DNA of 64,000 nucleotides from Bordetella bronchialis (GCF_001676705.1 NZ_CP016170.1:3844001-3908000), one strand, 5' to 3'. Positions 1 through 9,613 are shown, counted from the stretch's first letter. Program-made: numbers and translations. Notes: generated by a model not told the origin, from the letters alone.

Positions 1-1269
1 GCGGGCGTTGAAGTCGGCCTCGTCGTACAGGCGGATGCAGACGCCCGGGCCGACGCGCCCGCAGCGTCCCGCGCGCTGGTTGGCGGAGGCGCGGCTGACG
101 GGCTCGATGCGCAGCTGCTCGACCTTGTTGCGCCAGGAATAGCGCTTGACCCGCGCCAGGCCGCTATCGACCACGAAGCGGATGCCGGGGACCGTCAGCG
201 AGGTCTCGGCCACATTGGTGGCCAGCACCACGCGCCGGCCGCTGCCGCGCGGCCGGAAGATCTGTTCCTGTTCCGCCTGCGAGAGGCGCGCGTACAGCGC
301 CAGGACCTCGGTGCCGACGGGGTGTTGCTTGCGCAAAGCCTCGGAGGCCTCGCGGATCTCGCGTTCGCCGGGCAGGAAGACCAGGATATCGCCAGGGCCG
401 TGGCGCGCGCATTCGTCCACGGCGTCGACGATGGCGTCGATCAGGTCGCGCTCTTCGTCCCCGGCGCGCTCGCGCGCCGGACGGGCACCGGCATCGGGCG
501 CGGCGGCCCGGCCGGATGCCGGCCCGGCATCGTCGTCGACATCGTCGCGGCGAACCGGGCGATAGCGGACTTCGACCGGATACAGGCGCCCGGAGACCTC
601 GATGACCGGTGCGGCCCGATCCGGCGCCTCGGCGAAATGCCGGGCGAAGCGTTCGGCGTCGATGGTGGCGGACGTGATGATGACTTTCAGGTCCGGCCGC
701 CGCGGCAGCACGCGCTTCAGATAGCCGAGCAGGAAATCGATGTTCAGGCTGCGCTCGTGCGCCTCGTCGATGATCAGCGTGTCGTAGCGCTTGAGCAAGG
801 GATCGCGCTGCGTCTCGGCCAGCAGGATGCCGTCGGTCATCAGCTTGATCGCCGCGTTGGGCCCGGTACGGTCATTGAACCGGACCTGGTAGCCGACGAC
901 CTCGCCCAACGGGGTTTCGAGCTCGTCGGCGATGCGGCGCGCCACCGAGGTCGCCGCCAGCCGGCGCGGCTGCGTATGGCCGATCATGCGCGTACGGCCG
1001 CGCCCCAGGTCCAGGCAGATCTTGGGCAGCTGCGTGGTCTTGCCGGAGCCGGTTTCGCCACTGACGATGACGACCTGGTGGGCGGCGATCGCGCGCGCGA
1101 TCTCATCGCGGCGGGCGCTGACCGGCAGGTCTTCGGGATAGCGGATGGCCGGAATGGCGCGCGGCGCGGGAGCGGGGGCGGTGGCGGGCGGCGAGGCAGG
1201 ACGGGACGGCGCGACCGCTTCAGGCGCGGCCCGGCCGCGCCGAGAGGGAATCTGGGGCTTGACGGTCAT
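1..1269 (-). CDS. hrpA: ATP-dependent RNA helicase HrpA (5' part only)
   Basis: DEAH-box RNA helicase of the HrpA family, which in other bacteria acts on mRNA and stalled ribosomes. The 423 visible codons contain Walker [10 protein letters not shown], the DEAH box within IIDEAHERS, motif [21 protein letters not shown], motif [12 protein letters not shown] and motif [10 protein letters not shown], in the right order. The C-terminal two thirds (ratchet and OB-fold regions, about 900 further residues in the family) lie beyond the left edge. The N-terminus is a short Pro/Ala/Arg-rich tail before the helicase core, and an acidic/alanine insert sits between SATID and the second RecA domain. The ATG at 1269 is only seven bases from a TATAAT and has no normally spaced ribosome-binding site, so the message may be leaderless. 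Confidence 0.95.
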   Translation of the reverse strand, partial: MTVKPQIPSRRGRAAPEAVAPSRPASPPATAPAPAPRAIPAIRYPEDLPVSARRDEIARAIAAHQVVIVSGETGSGKTTQLPKICLDLGRGRTRMIGHTQPRRLAATSVARRIADELETPLGEVVGYQVRFNDRTGPNAAIKLMTDGILLAETQRDPLLKRYDTLIIDEAHERSLNIDFLLGYLKRVLPRRPDLKVIITSATIDAERFARHFAEAPDRAAPVIEVSGRLYPVEVRYRPVRRDDVDDDAGPASGRAAAPDAGARPARERAGDEERDLIDAIVDAVDECARHGPGDILVFLPGEREIREASEALRKQHPVGTEVLALYARLSQAEQEQIFRPRGSGRRVVLATNVAETSLTVPGIRFVVDSGLARVKRYSWRNKVEQLRIEPVSRASANQRAGRCGRVGPGVCIRLYDEADFNAR

Positions 1270-1276
1270 TCCCGCG

Positions 1277-1282
1277 ATTATA
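1277..1282 (-). promoter_or_regulatory. Perfect -10 box (TATAAT) for hrpA
   Basis: Reading the minus strand, TATAAT is followed by CGCGGGA and then the hrpA ATG, which would put the transcription start at or one base before the start codon. No convincing -35 hexamer is seen 16-18 bases upstream. This is inference from one hexamer only. Confidence 0.4.
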
Positions 1283-1421
1283 GTTTCCGCGTGGCGGGCG
1301 CCCTCCCCGGGGCGTTCATGGGCGCGCGCCGTGCGGCCCTGGCGACGTCGCGACTATGGGCGACTTTGTCCGGCCCCGGTCCGCCCGGCCGCGGGCATGC
1401 CAGCTCCGACCGCGGCCTGCG

Positions 1422-3212
1422 CTAGCGGATGATCAATTTGCCATCGGACAACTTGGCCGTACCGGCGGGCATGTCCTCGGTGATTTCCTCGCGCCGGTTG
1501 ACCACCTGCAATTCCACCCCGCCATGGATCTTGCGCGAGGCGTGGATCGTGGCGTCCTCGGCCACGGAGTTCTCCGCGGCCAGGCGCCGCTCGCGCGCGT
1601 CGACGCCGGCCAGGTCCTTCATCAATTTGGCATGGGTCTGCACCGCGCGCTCGCCGATGCCATTGGCGGCTTTCTCCGGGTTCTTGCGCAAGAAAATCAG
1701 CAGCTGCTCCAGCTTGCCTTTTTCCTCCTGCAAGCGCTTGCGCGTGCGCTGCAGCGCTTCCTTCTGGGCCTGGGCATGCGGATTGACGCCGACCTGGATA
1801 ATGGTTTTGACGCCCGCCATGGTACCCAGCGTGGCGGCCCGCACGCCGCGCAGCGCGCGCACCTGGCCGCCGCTGATGTTGCCCTGGGTGGAGCCCTTGG
1901 CGCCCACGGTGACGGTGTGGCCGGCGTTCACCTCGCTCTGGCGGATTTCGCTCTCGACCTCGACATTCTGGCCGGCATTGATCGAGGCATTGCCGATGAA
2001 GCGCGCCTTTACCGAACCGCGTGCCGTGACCTGGGCCAGCCGCGCGGCGGGTTCCGCCGTGGTGGCGCCTTCCGCCGCACCCATGATGCCGCCCTTGACC
2101 ACCACGTTGCCGCCGGCGTCGATGTGCGCGGCTTCCACCGTGCCGCTGACCAGGACGTCGCCGCTGACCTTGACCGACATGCCGGTGGTGACATCGCCGC
2201 GTACCTGCAGCGTGCCCTCGAAGTTGATGTTGCCCGAGTTCAGGTTGACGGCGTCGACCTCCACCACCGGATTGACCGACACGCCGCAGGGCAGCATGGA
2301 AGGCGCGCCGTCGATGGCGGCCACCAGGATCTCCGGATCGTTGGGATCGCGCGCCACGCCGGCCAGATTCTCGTCGTAGGGCAGATCCTCCGGCGCCGGG
2401 GCCGGCGCGGGATTGCCATACACATCGATGCCGTCCGTGCCGAGCGTACCGGGAATCCGCCGCATCAAGGGCATGCCGGCCTTGACCAGGACCAGATTGC
2501 CCAGGGAGCGGTAATCCACGGGCGCGTTCTCGTCCACGTCGGCCGCGGCCTGCCGGGTCAGCAGGCTCTCGAAACGGGTGGGCTGGCCCTGCTTGGGAGG
2601 AATGCCCGAGGCGATCAGCGCCGCTTCCGTGGCACCGCCTTCGACCGCCTGCAGCAACGTTTCCTCGTCCAGGCCATAGACGATGCCATGCCCGGTCAGG
2701 GCGGCGCGGACGTCTCCCAACTGGACGGCGCGCCCACCCCTGGCCGGATGCAGCGTCAGGTAGACCTGCAGCTTGTCCTCGGAGACCTCCAGTTCGAAAG
2801 CGCCGTCGACCACTTCGCCGATGACCGCCTCGACCACGCCGTCGCCCTCGGTCGCCGGCGCGACGGCCGCCTCGGGCGCGTCCATGAGCTCCAGGGCGGC
2901 GCCCAGGCGTGCCGCGCTGGACTCGATGGCGGCCAGTTCGCCGGATACTTCATGGGCGATGGAGGCGGCCGCTGCCACCGTGGTGCCGGCCTGGCGCAGG
3001 GCTTCGGCGCTGATGCGGGCAGCAGCCTCCTGGCAGCGCGCCAGGAATCCCGCGACCGCTCCGCTGTCCAGCGCATCGACGCTCCAGCCGCGAGCCGCCA
3101 GCGCGGCCTGCAACATCTCGCTGTCGGGGGGTTCCACCGCCGCCGCGGCACGAAAACCGGCACGCAGCTCGCGGGTCGCCGGATCCAGGGTCAACCAATA
3201 GGATTGCGTCAC
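1422..3212 (-). CDS. FapA/DUF342 family protein
   Basis: About 596 residues, matching the FapA (DUF342, flagellar assembly protein A) family. The middle carries the family's beta-helix region, with repeated hydrophobic/glycine turns such as GDVLVSGTVEAAHIDAG and GGNVVVKGGIMG; a coiled coil rich in Lys/Glu/Gln follows near the C-terminus. The N-terminal third (about 200 residues) is alanine-rich and variable. FapA proteins have been linked to flagellar placement or polysaccharide-related functions, but their chemistry is unknown and no flagellar gene lies nearby. I chose the GTG at 3212, which has GAGGA nine bases upstream, over an in-frame ATG at 3341 that has no such site and would add 43 residues of untypical sequence. 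It may be the last gene before hrpA on this strand, but their 150-base gap argues against tight coupling. Confidence 0.8.
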   Translation of the reverse strand: MTQSYWLTLDPATRELRAGFRAAAAVEPPDSEMLQAALAARGWSVDALDSGAVAGFLARCQEAAARISAEALRQAGTTVAAAASIAHEVSGELAAIESSAARLGAALELMDAPEAAVAPATEGDGVVEAVIGEVVDGAFELEVSEDKLQVYLTLHPARGGRAVQLGDVRAALTGHGIVYGLDEETLLQAVEGGATEAALIASGIPPKQGQPTRFESLLTRQAAADVDENAPVDYRSLGNLVLVKAGMPLMRRIPGTLGTDGIDVYGNPAPAPAPEDLPYDENLAGVARDPNDPEILVAAIDGAPSMLPCGVSVNPVVEVDAVNLNSGNINFEGTLQVRGDVTTGMSVKVSGDVLVSGTVEAAHIDAGGNVVVKGGIMGAAEGATTAEPAARLAQVTARGSVKARFIGNASINAGQNVEVESEIRQSEVNAGHTVTVGAKGSTQGNISGGQVRALRGVRAATLGTMAGVKTIIQVGVNPHAQAQKEALQRTRKRLQEEKGKLEQLLIFLRKNPEKAANGIGERAVQTHAKLMKDLAGVDARERRLAAENSVAEDATIHASRKIHGGVELQVVNRREEITEDMPAGTAKLSDGKLIIR

Positions 3213-3488
3213 TGCCGTGTATCCTCGAGAAATTACCGCGCTTCGGAGAGGACGGCTTATCTCCCTGGCGGCTTGGTATCGTTGTTGAGACCCGAAGTCG
3301 GTTTTTTTCGTGTCGACAATTGCATCAGGCGCATATTTCAAATTATTAACGATGAAACTTCAAGTTGCGACCCTTTTTTTCTGAAAATTAAGCAGGCTTT
3401 CCCGCCCGGACCGCGCCGTTTCCGCCTGGACGGCGCCCATCGCCGCCCCGTCCGGTCCGGGCCGCATTTCTCACGGAGACTCTCGAAC

Positions 3489-4268
3489 ATGGATCTGGGC
3501 ATTGAAGGACGTACCGCGCTGGTGTGCGCATCCAGCAAGGGACTGGGGCGCGCCTGCGCGCTGTCGCTGGCACGCGAGGGCGTGCATGTGATCATGTCGG
3601 CGCGGGGCGCCGAAGCGCTGGAGGAAGCCGCCGACGCGATACGGCGCGAAACCGGTGCCCGCGTCACCACGGTGGCCGCCGATGTCACCACGGCGGAAGG
3701 CCGCGCCCGCCTGCTGGCCGCCTGCCCGGATCCCGATATCCTGGTCAACAATGCCGGCGGCCCCAAGCCCGGCGATTTCCGCGAATGGTCGCGGGACGAC
3801 TGGATCAAGGCGCTGGACGCCAACATGATCGCCCCGATCGAACTGATCAAGGCCACCATCGATGGCATGATCGGGCGCCGCTTCGGCCGCATCGTGAACA
3901 TCACCTCTGCTGCCGTGAAGATGCCCATCGACCACCTGGGCCTGTCCAACGGCGCGCGGGCGGGCCTGACCGGCTTCGTGGCGGGGCTGGCGCGGCAGGT
4001 CGCGGAACACAACGTCACGATCAACAACCTTTTGCCCGGGCCGTTCGAGACCGACAGGCTGCGCGGCACGGCGATCGCCACCGCGCAAAAAACCGGCAAG
4101 ACCGTCGAGGACATCCTGGAGGCGCGGCGCCGCACCGTGCCGGCGCGCCGGCTGGGCGACCCGGCGGAATTCGGCGATGCCTGCGCCTTCCTGTGCGGCG
4201 CGCGGGCCGGATTCATGACGGGACAGAACCTGGTGCTGGACGGCGGCACCTACCCCGGCACCCTGTAG
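3489..4268 (+). CDS. SDR family oxidoreductase with altered active site
   Basis: A 259-residue Rossmann-fold protein of the short-chain dehydrogenase/reductase superfamily, close to the 3-oxoacyl-ACP reductase type. The nucleotide-binding loop reads CASSKGLGRA instead of the usual TGxxxGIG; NNAGG (about residue 87) is intact, as is the catalytic-region serine in NITSAAVK. Where the Tyr-x-x-x-Lys pair is expected the sequence is LGLSNGARAGL, so tyrosine and lysine seem to be replaced by Ser and Arg. The usual C-terminal end (FLCGARAGFMTGQNLVLDGG) is present. The ATG at 3489 has GGAG about ten bases upstream. It stands alone, divergent from the FapA-like gene, with a 276-base AT-rich intergenic region. 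Substrate unknown; it may be a non-catalytic or atypical SDR. Confidence 0.85.
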   Translation: MDLGIEGRTALVCASSKGLGRACALSLAREGVHVIMSARGAEALEEAADAIRRETGARVTTVAADVTTAEGRARLLAACPDPDILVNNAGGPKPGDFREWSRDDWIKALDANMIAPIELIKATIDGMIGRRFGRIVNITSAAVKMPIDHLGLSNGARAGLTGFVAGLARQVAEHNVTINNLLPGPFETDRLRGTAIATAQKTGKTVEDILEARRRTVPARRLGDPAEFGDACAFLCGARAGFMTGQNLVLDGGTYPGTL

Positions 4269-4289
4269 GACCCCATTGCCGGACCGGCG

Positions 4290-4319
4290 TTAACAGGGCG
4301 GCGGCGCGATCACTATAAT
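4290..4319 (+). promoter_or_regulatory. Sigma70-type promoter of argA
   Basis: TTAACA (4290-4295) and TATAAT (4314-4319) are separated by 18 bases, a near-consensus sigma70 promoter. It lies just after the SDR stop codon and 63 bases before the argA ATG. I did not find an obvious ArgR-type palindrome next to it. Confidence 0.65.
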
Positions 4320-4382
4320 TTCGCGATTCAACCCAGGTTCCGCCTGGCCGCCTACCTGTTCTTTCCGGCTCTTCACCGCACC

Positions 4383-5738
4383 ATGCCCGACCTGGATCAA
4401 GAAACCGTCTCAGCCCTGGAAGCCCCCGGCTTCGCGCCCGCGCAATTCGTGCGCTGGTTTCGCGAGGTCGCCCCGTACGTACATGCCTTTCGCGGCAAGA
4501 CCTTCGTGGTGGCCTTCGGCGGGGAACTCATCCAGGCCGGCGCGCTGAACACACTGGTTCAGGACCTGTCCCTGCTGTCGGCGCTGGGCATACGGCTGGT
4601 GCTGGTGCACGGATCCCGTCCGCAGGTCAACGAACAGCTGCGGCTGAAGGGTTTCAGCCACCAGTTCGACCGCGGCTTGTCACCCACCGACGCCGCGTCG
4701 CTGGAATGCGCCAAGGAGGCGGCCGGCGAGATCCGCCTGGATATCGAGGCCGCCTTCAGCCAGGGCCTGCCCAACACGCCGATGTCGCATTCCCAGATAC
4801 GCGTCATCTCGGGCAACTTCGTCACCGCGCGGCCGACCGGCGTGATCGACGGCGTGGATTACCGGCACACCGGCCACGTGCGCAAGATCGACGTCGACGG
4901 CATGCGTTTCGCCATGGAAAAGGGCTCGGTGATCCTGCTGTCCCCGCTGGGTTTCTCGCCCACGGGCGAAGCCTTCAACCTTGCCATGGAAGACCTGGCC
5001 ACCAGCGTGGCGGTCGCGCTGCGGGCGGAAAAGCTGATCTTCCTGTCGACCACCGAAGGCGTGCGCAACGAAGACGGCTCCATCGACACCGAGCTGGCGC
5101 GCGTGGACGCCGATGCCCTGCTGGCCAAGGGCGGCCTGGACGAGGACACGGCGCTGTTCGTGAAGTACAGCTCGCAGGCGGTCAAGCGCGGCGTGGCCCG
5201 GGCGCACGTGGTTCCCTTCGGGCTGGACGGCAGCGTCCTGCTGGAGATCTTCACCCACGACGGCGTGGGCACCATGGTGGTCGAGGACACGCTGGACGAC
5301 CTGCGGCCCGCCACGGTCGACGACGTGGGCGCCATCCTCAGCCTGGTCGAGCCGCTGGAAGCCGACGGCACGCTGGTGCCGCGGGGCCGCAGCGTGATCG
5401 AGCGCGACGTGGAGAACTTCACCGTGCTGGAGCACGACGGCGTCATCTACGGATGCGCGGCCCTGCATCCCTACAAGGAAGAGCAGATGGCCGAAATGGC
5501 CTGCCTGATCGTCCATCCGGAATGGCAGGGCTCCGGCGAAGGCGAATTGCTGCTGCGCCACATGGAATCGCGCGCCCGCGCGCTGGGCGCCAAGCGCCTG
5601 TTCGTGCTGACGACGCGTACCTCGCACTGGTTCATGAAGCGCGGCTTCGTCCAGGGCGGCATCGCCGACCTGCCGCGCGACAAGCAGCAGCACTACAACC
5701 GCTCGCGCAACAGCCTGGTATTCATCAAGCGCCTGTGA
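4383..5738 (+). CDS. argA: Amino-acid N-acetyltransferase (N-acetylglutamate synthase)
   Basis: First enzyme of arginine biosynthesis: transfers acetyl from acetyl-CoA to glutamate. The 451 residues comprise an N-terminal amino-acid-kinase-like domain (about 1-290; KTFVVAFGGELI near residue 40, ALGIRLVLVHGSRPQVN near 75), which in this family binds the arginine feedback inhibitor, and a C-terminal GNAT acetyltransferase domain (about 300-451; CLIVHPEWQGSGEGELLL is the acetyl-CoA loop). Length and domain order are those of the classical ArgA of beta- and gammaproteobacteria. It is preceded by its own promoter and followed 68 bases later by yggX. In Q-x-x-G-x-G/A of the GNAT motif, QGSGEGE is close to canonical, so catalysis should be intact. 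Confidence 0.95.
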   Translation: MPDLDQETVSALEAPGFAPAQFVRWFREVAPYVHAFRGKTFVVAFGGELIQAGALNTLVQDLSLLSALGIRLVLVHGSRPQVNEQLRLKGFSHQFDRGLSPTDAASLECAKEAAGEIRLDIEAAFSQGLPNTPMSHSQIRVISGNFVTARPTGVIDGVDYRHTGHVRKIDVDGMRFAMEKGSVILLSPLGFSPTGEAFNLAMEDLATSVAVALRAEKLIFLSTTEGVRNEDGSIDTELARVDADALLAKGGLDEDTALFVKYSSQAVKRGVARAHVVPFGLDGSVLLEIFTHDGVGTMVVEDTLDDLRPATVDDVGAILSLVEPLEADGTLVPRGRSVIERDVENFTVLEHDGVIYGCAALHPYKEEQMAEMACLIVHPEWQGSGEGELLLRHMESRARALGAKRLFVLTTRTSHWFMKRGFVQGGIADLPRDKQQHYNRSRNSLVFIKRL

Positions 5739-5806
5739 CGCCGTACGCCGCCGGACGGGCGTTTCGGTAAAATCGACGATCCAACGTTTATCCGGCAGCC
5801 ATACCC

Positions 5807-6079
5807 ATGACCCGTACCGTCCATTGCGTCAAACTCAAGCGCGACGCCGAAGGCCTGGACTTTCCGCCCTACCCTGGCGAACTCGGCCAGCGCATCTGGC
5901 AACAGGTGTCCAAAGAGGCCTGGGAGGAATGGAAAAGCATCCAGACGCGCCTGGTCAACGAAAACCGCCTGAACCTGGCCGATGCGCGCGCGCGCAAGTA
6001 CCTGCAGCAGCAGATGGAGCGCTTCCTGTTCGAGGACGGCACCGTCGAGGCCCAGGGCTACGTTCCGCCCTCGGCCTGA
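5807..6079 (+). CDS. yggX: Fe(2+)-trafficking / oxidative damage protection protein YggX
   Basis: A 90-residue cytosolic protein of the YggX family, involved in protecting iron-sulfur clusters from oxidation and possibly in iron handling. The start is characteristic: [19 protein letters not shown] with the conserved cysteine at residue 7, followed by [16 protein letters not shown] and the helical [16 protein letters not shown] segment. Length is normal for the family. A TAAAAT hexamer at 5768-5773 could be its -10 element but has no good -35. A strong hairpin terminator follows the gene. Confidence 0.95.
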   Translation: MTRTVHCVKLKRDAEGLDFPPYPGELGQRIWQQVSKEAWEEWKSIQTRLVNENRLNLADARARKYLQQQMERFLFEDGTVEAQGYVPPSA

Positions 6080-6122
6080 AACGCGGCCCGGCCTGAAACG
6101 CGGCGCCACCTGGAACACGGCG

Positions 6123-6197
6123 CGGCCCGCCCGCGTCGGCCCACCTGACCCGGACGAGAAGTCCGGCCGTGGGGGTCGACGCGGGCGGGCCGTTTTT
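6123..6197 (+). terminator. Large rho-independent terminator after yggX
   Basis: Arms at 6123-6138 and 6177-6192 are a perfect 16-bp inverted repeat, all but three pairs G-C. They enclose a second stem, CCGGAC/GTCCGG around GAGAA (about 6150-6166), and a short CCCAC/GTGGG stem between. A TTTTT run (6193-6197) follows directly on the plus strand. Confidence 0.85.
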
Positions 6198-6248
6198 CTT
6201 GCCGCGGCGGCTCGCCTGCCGCTGCCGGGCCGTCGGGCGGGGATGCGC

Positions 6249-6304
6249 CGCCTTGATGACCGGTCGCCCCGAAGCGGGTCGCTTCGTAGCGGGGCGACAA
6301 GGCG
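6249..6304. repeat. Nested inverted repeat downstream of phoU
   Basis: CGCCTT/AAGGCG (6249-6254 with 6299-6304), GTCGCCCC/GGGGCGAC (6263-6270 with 6291-6298) and GAAGCG/CGCTTC (6271-6276 with 6280-6285) nest into one stem-loop. It lies just past the phoU stop on the minus strand. No T-run follows on either strand, so it may protect the mRNA end or act as a weak terminator. Confidence 0.5.
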
Positions 6305-6322
6305 CCGCATGCGGCCCGGCGC

Positions 6323-7048
6323 TTATTCCGTGGTTTCGGTGCTTTCCTCTTCGCCGCGGGCCTGGCGTTCGGCATTCTTGGCGCCCGTGTGACGCACGTC
6401 GGCGCCGCGCACCATGTAGATGACCCGCTCCGACATGTTCTTGGCATGGTCGCCGATGCGTTCCATGGCGCGCGCGATGAAGATCAGGTCGATCGAAGGC
6501 GTGATGGTGCGCGGATCCTCCAGCATGAAGGAAATCAGCTGCCGCAGCGCGGCCTTCCACTCCTTGTCCACTTCCTTGTCGCTGCGCACCACCTGGGCGG
6601 CCTGCACCGGATCCAGCCGGGCGAAGGCATCCAGCGACTGGCGCAGCATGGCGCGCACGCTGTTGGCCATATGGCGCAGGTCCACCAAGGGAGTGACGCG
6701 CACTTCGCCGTCGTTGATGCGGCGGGCGACGGTGGCGATTTTCTCGGCCTCGTCGCCGGAGCGCTCCATATCGGTCAGCATCTTGGACACGGCCAGCAGC
6801 ATGCGCAGGTCGATCGCCGTGGGCTGGTGGCGCGCCAGGATATAGCTGATGCGCTGGTCGATTTCGACCTCGTAGCGATTGACTTCCTTTTCCCGTTCGC
6901 GGACCTTGTCGACCAGGTCCAGATCGCCGTTGGCCAAGGCGTCGATCGCGTCCTGGATCATGGCTTCCACCACGCCGCCCATCGCCAGAAACTGCGAACG
7001 GACCGCTTCCAGGTCGGCATCGAATTGTTTGTTTGTGTGCTCGGTCAT
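6323..7048 (-). CDS. phoU: Phosphate signalling protein PhoU
   Basis: A 241-residue all-helical PhoU protein, which links the Pst phosphate transporter to the PhoR/PhoB two-component system and represses the Pho regulon when phosphate is plentiful. Two PhoU repeats are seen, each with the metal-binding E/D-x-x-x-D signature: DMERSGDEAEKIA in the first and AMERIGDHAKNMSERV in the second. The ATG at 7048 (MTEHTNKQFD) has GGGAG six bases upstream and matches the family start; an in-frame ATG at 7099 would add 17 untypical residues. The C-terminus has a short acidic EEESTETTE tail. Unlike in many bacteria, no pst genes are next to it; upstream on the same strand is rpiA. Confidence 0.95.
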   Translation of the reverse strand: MTEHTNKQFDADLEAVRSQFLAMGGVVEAMIQDAIDALANGDLDLVDKVREREKEVNRYEVEIDQRISYILARHQPTAIDLRMLLAVSKMLTDMERSGDEAEKIATVARRINDGEVRVTPLVDLRHMANSVRAMLRQSLDAFARLDPVQAAQVVRSDKEVDKEWKAALRQLISFMLEDPRTITPSIDLIFIARAMERIGDHAKNMSERVIYMVRGADVRHTGAKNAERQARGEEESTETTE

Positions 7049-7205
7049 CCGGGCTCCCTGCGGGGTTGACGATGGTTCCATTGCCATGCGAGCCTCCAAG
7101 AAATGCCATCAGGAAGTCCCGGGCCGCATCGGGGGGCTAGGTTATGACTTCCATGTGACAGGATTATGAACCGGTCGCCGGGAACCGGGCACCGGTCACC
7201 GCGCG

Positions 7206-7883
7206 CTACGGGCGCGCAAGCCGCCTGATTCCGTTCTGCGTGGCCAGCAGCGCGACGTCGGCCCCCGGCTGGGTGAACAGGCCGCACGTGACGACACCAG
7301 GCAGGTTATTGATATGCAGCTCCAGCGCGGGCGCATCGTCGATCCGCAGGCCGGCCACGTCGAGTATGACATTGCCGTTATCGGTGATGAAACCCTCGCG
7401 CAGGCGCGGCTGGCCGCCCAGCGCCGCCAGCTTGCGGGCGACGGCGGCCCGCGCCATGGGGATGACCTCCACCGGCAAGGGGAAGGCGCCCAGGCGCTCC
7501 ACCAGCTTGGATTCGTCGGCGATGCAGACGAAGCGGTCGGCGACGGAGGCCACGATTTTCTCCCGCGTCTGCGCGCCGCCGCCGCCCTTGATCATGTGCA
7601 GGCGGCCGTCGATTTCGTCCGCGCCATCGACGTATATGGGCATGTGCTCGACGTCGTTCAGGTCCAGCACCGCGATGCCCAGCGCGGACAGGCGCGCGGC
7701 GCTGCGTTCCGAGCTGGCGACGGTGCCGCGCAGGCGACCCTTGAACCGGGCCAGGCCGTCGATGAACAAGTCCGCCGTGGAACCCGTGCCGACACCGATG
7801 ATGACGTCCGGGCCGGCGACCTGGTCGACGACCTCCAGTGCCGCGGCGGCGGCCTGCTGTTTCAATTCTTGCTGGCTGAGCAT
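7206..7883 (-). CDS. rpiA: Ribose-5-phosphate isomerase A
   Basis: Interconverts ribose 5-phosphate and ribulose 5-phosphate in the pentose phosphate pathway. The 225 residues fit RpiA: the phosphate loop [15 protein letters not shown] near residue 31, VDGADEID near 85 with the catalytic-region aspartates, [12 protein letters not shown] near 98 with its active-site lysine, and a C-terminal GLF segment ([14 protein letters not shown]). It is on the minus strand between rmuC and phoU, with about 160 bases to each neighbour, so probably transcribed from its own promoter. Nothing unusual in length or motifs. Confidence 0.96.
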   Translation of the reverse strand: MLSQQELKQQAAAAALEVVDQVAGPDVIIGVGTGSTADLFIDGLARFKGRLRGTVASSERSAARLSALGIAVLDLNDVEHMPIYVDGADEIDGRLHMIKGGGGAQTREKIVASVADRFVCIADESKLVERLGAFPLPVEVIPMARAAVARKLAALGGQPRLREGFITDNGNVILDVAGLRIDDAPALELHINNLPGVVTCGLFTQPGADVALLATQNGIRRLARP

Positions 7884-8052
7884 GGGAACACCCGATCGGA
7901 AAAAGCGCGGATAAACAAAGGGAAGCGCAGCAATTTAGCAGATTGCCCGCGATCCGCCCCGCCGCCATCCATGCGCCATATCGTGCGCGCTTGCTTCGAC
8001 ATGCGGCACGATGGAAACCGCGCGGGCGGCCGCCCGCGTCGCCGCTTGCACG

Positions 8053-9441
8053 CTAGCGCGATGGCGGGTTCTCGTCGTCCGCCGTTGGCGTGGCCTCTTC
8101 GGCAAGCTGGGCCAGCAAGGCGGCCGGCGTGGCCGCGTCGTCGGGCAGGGCCTCCACCGCCTTCAGGCTGCGCAGCATGGCGCGGGTGCGGGTTTCCGTC
8201 TGGCCGATCTTGGAACTGGCTGTCTCCAGCGTGCGCTTGACGCCGGCCAGCGCATCGCCGAAACGGCCGAACTCCGTCTTCACGGCGCGCAGTACCTGCC
8301 AGACCTCCGAGGAACGCCGCTCGATGGCCAGCGTGCGGAAGCCCATCTGCAGGCTGTTCAGCAAGGCGGCCAGATTGGCCGGCCCGCTGACATTGACCCG
8401 CAGGCGGTGCAATTTGTCCAGCAGCCCGGGACGCCGCAGGACTTCGGCATACAAGCCTTCGGTGGGCAGGAACATGATGGCGAAATCCGTGGTGTGCGGC
8501 GGCGCGATGTATTTGTCCGCGATGGCGCGCGCCTGCAGCTCCACCGCGCGCGCGAGCGCGGCGGCCGCGGCCCGCGCGGCGTCCGGGTCGTCGGCCTGTT
8601 CGGCGTCGACCAGGCGCTCGTATTCCTCCTTGGGGAATTTGGCGTCCAGCGGCAGCCACACCGGCTCGCCGTCATCGGCGCGGCCCGGCAGGCGGATGGC
8701 GAACTCCACGATGGCATCGCTGCCCGGGACGGGCTTGACGTTGCAGCCGTACTGGTCCGGCGTCATGGTGTCTTCCAGCAGACGGGCCAATTGCACCTCG
8801 CCCCAGGTGCCGCGCGACTTGACGTTGGTCAGCACCCGCTTCAGGTCGCCCACCCCCGAGGCCAGGCTCTGCATTTCACCCAGGCCCTTGTGCACGGCTT
8901 CCAGCCGTTCCGACACCAGCCGGAAGGATTCGCCCAGGCGCTGCTCCAGCGTGGCATGCAGTTTTTCGTCCACCGTGCGCCGCATCTCGTCCAGCTTGCC
9001 GGCGTTTTCCGCCTGCAAGGCCAGGAGGCGCTGGTCCACGGTTTGCCGGATCTCCTGCAGGCGCCGGTCGTTCATGTCGGTCAGGCGCTGGACCTGCTCG
9101 CCGAAGACCGCGCTGAAACGCCCCAGGGCGTCCGCGGATTCCGTGCGCGTGGCCAGCGCATCACGCGCCAGGGTGGCGCGCAGCGCTTCCAGTTGGCCGC
9201 CCAGTTCCACCCGCAGGTCGCGCATGGCGTCGCCGAGCTCGCCGCGCAGGCCGCGCTGGCTTTCCGCGAGTTCGCCGCGCAGTGCGGCCGCCGCCCGCTC
9301 CTGTTCCGCCAGGCGGATGGCCAGCTGATCCGTCCCCCTGGCTGAACGCCCGGTACGCCAGGCGGCCGCCAGCGCCGCCAGGGCTGCCACCACGGCGGCC
9401 ACCCCGATTCCTGCCAATACGATGTCGCCTTGAAGCAACAC
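8053..9441 (-). CDS. rmuC: DNA recombination protein RmuC
   Basis: RmuC-family protein, in E. coli a suppressor of inverted-repeat recombination and thought to be a nuclease. Residues about 5-25 form one membrane anchor (IVLAGIGVAAVVAALAALAA). About 190 residues of coiled coil follow, then the RmuC domain with GTWGEVQLARLLED, FPKEEYERL and FLPTEGLYAEVL. The C-terminus is acidic and Ala/Thr-rich. Two starts are possible: the GTG at 9441, with GGGAGAGG ending five bases upstream, and an in-frame ATG at 9459 without such a site; I prefer the GTG. Same strand as rpiA and phoU, but separated from rpiA by 169 bases. Confidence 0.92.
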   Translation of the reverse strand: MLLQGDIVLAGIGVAAVVAALAALAAAWRTGRSARGTDQLAIRLAEQERAAAALRGELAESQRGLRGELGDAMRDLRVELGGQLEALRATLARDALATRTESADALGRFSAVFGEQVQRLTDMNDRRLQEIRQTVDQRLLALQAENAGKLDEMRRTVDEKLHATLEQRLGESFRLVSERLEAVHKGLGEMQSLASGVGDLKRVLTNVKSRGTWGEVQLARLLEDTMTPDQYGCNVKPVPGSDAIVEFAIRLPGRADDGEPVWLPLDAKFPKEEYERLVDAEQADDPDAARAAAAALARAVELQARAIADKYIAPPHTTDFAIMFLPTEGLYAEVLRRPGLLDKLHRLRVNVSGPANLAALLNSLQMGFRTLAIERRSSEVWQVLRAVKTEFGRFGDALAGVKRTLETASSKIGQTETRTRAMLRSLKAVEALPDDAATPAALLAQLAEEATPTADDENPPSR

Positions 9442-9613
9442 TGAACCTCTCCCACTCATCCGTTGGCATTGTAGGCCGCGCGCCACAAGCAACAGGTTTC
9501 GCTTTGCCTGCGCGAATTAAACAGTCACACTACGTTCATCGTTGAATTTTCGTCATATAACTGTGGCCGGCAAAAATAATCACAAGCGCCACACGAGCGA
9601 TACGGCTTGCGCC

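Noticed and set aside
1356..3488. Upstream in-frame extension of the SDR gene across the FapA-like gene
   Set aside because: It overlaps a conserved gene on the other strand; the SDR domain starts at the ATG at 3489.
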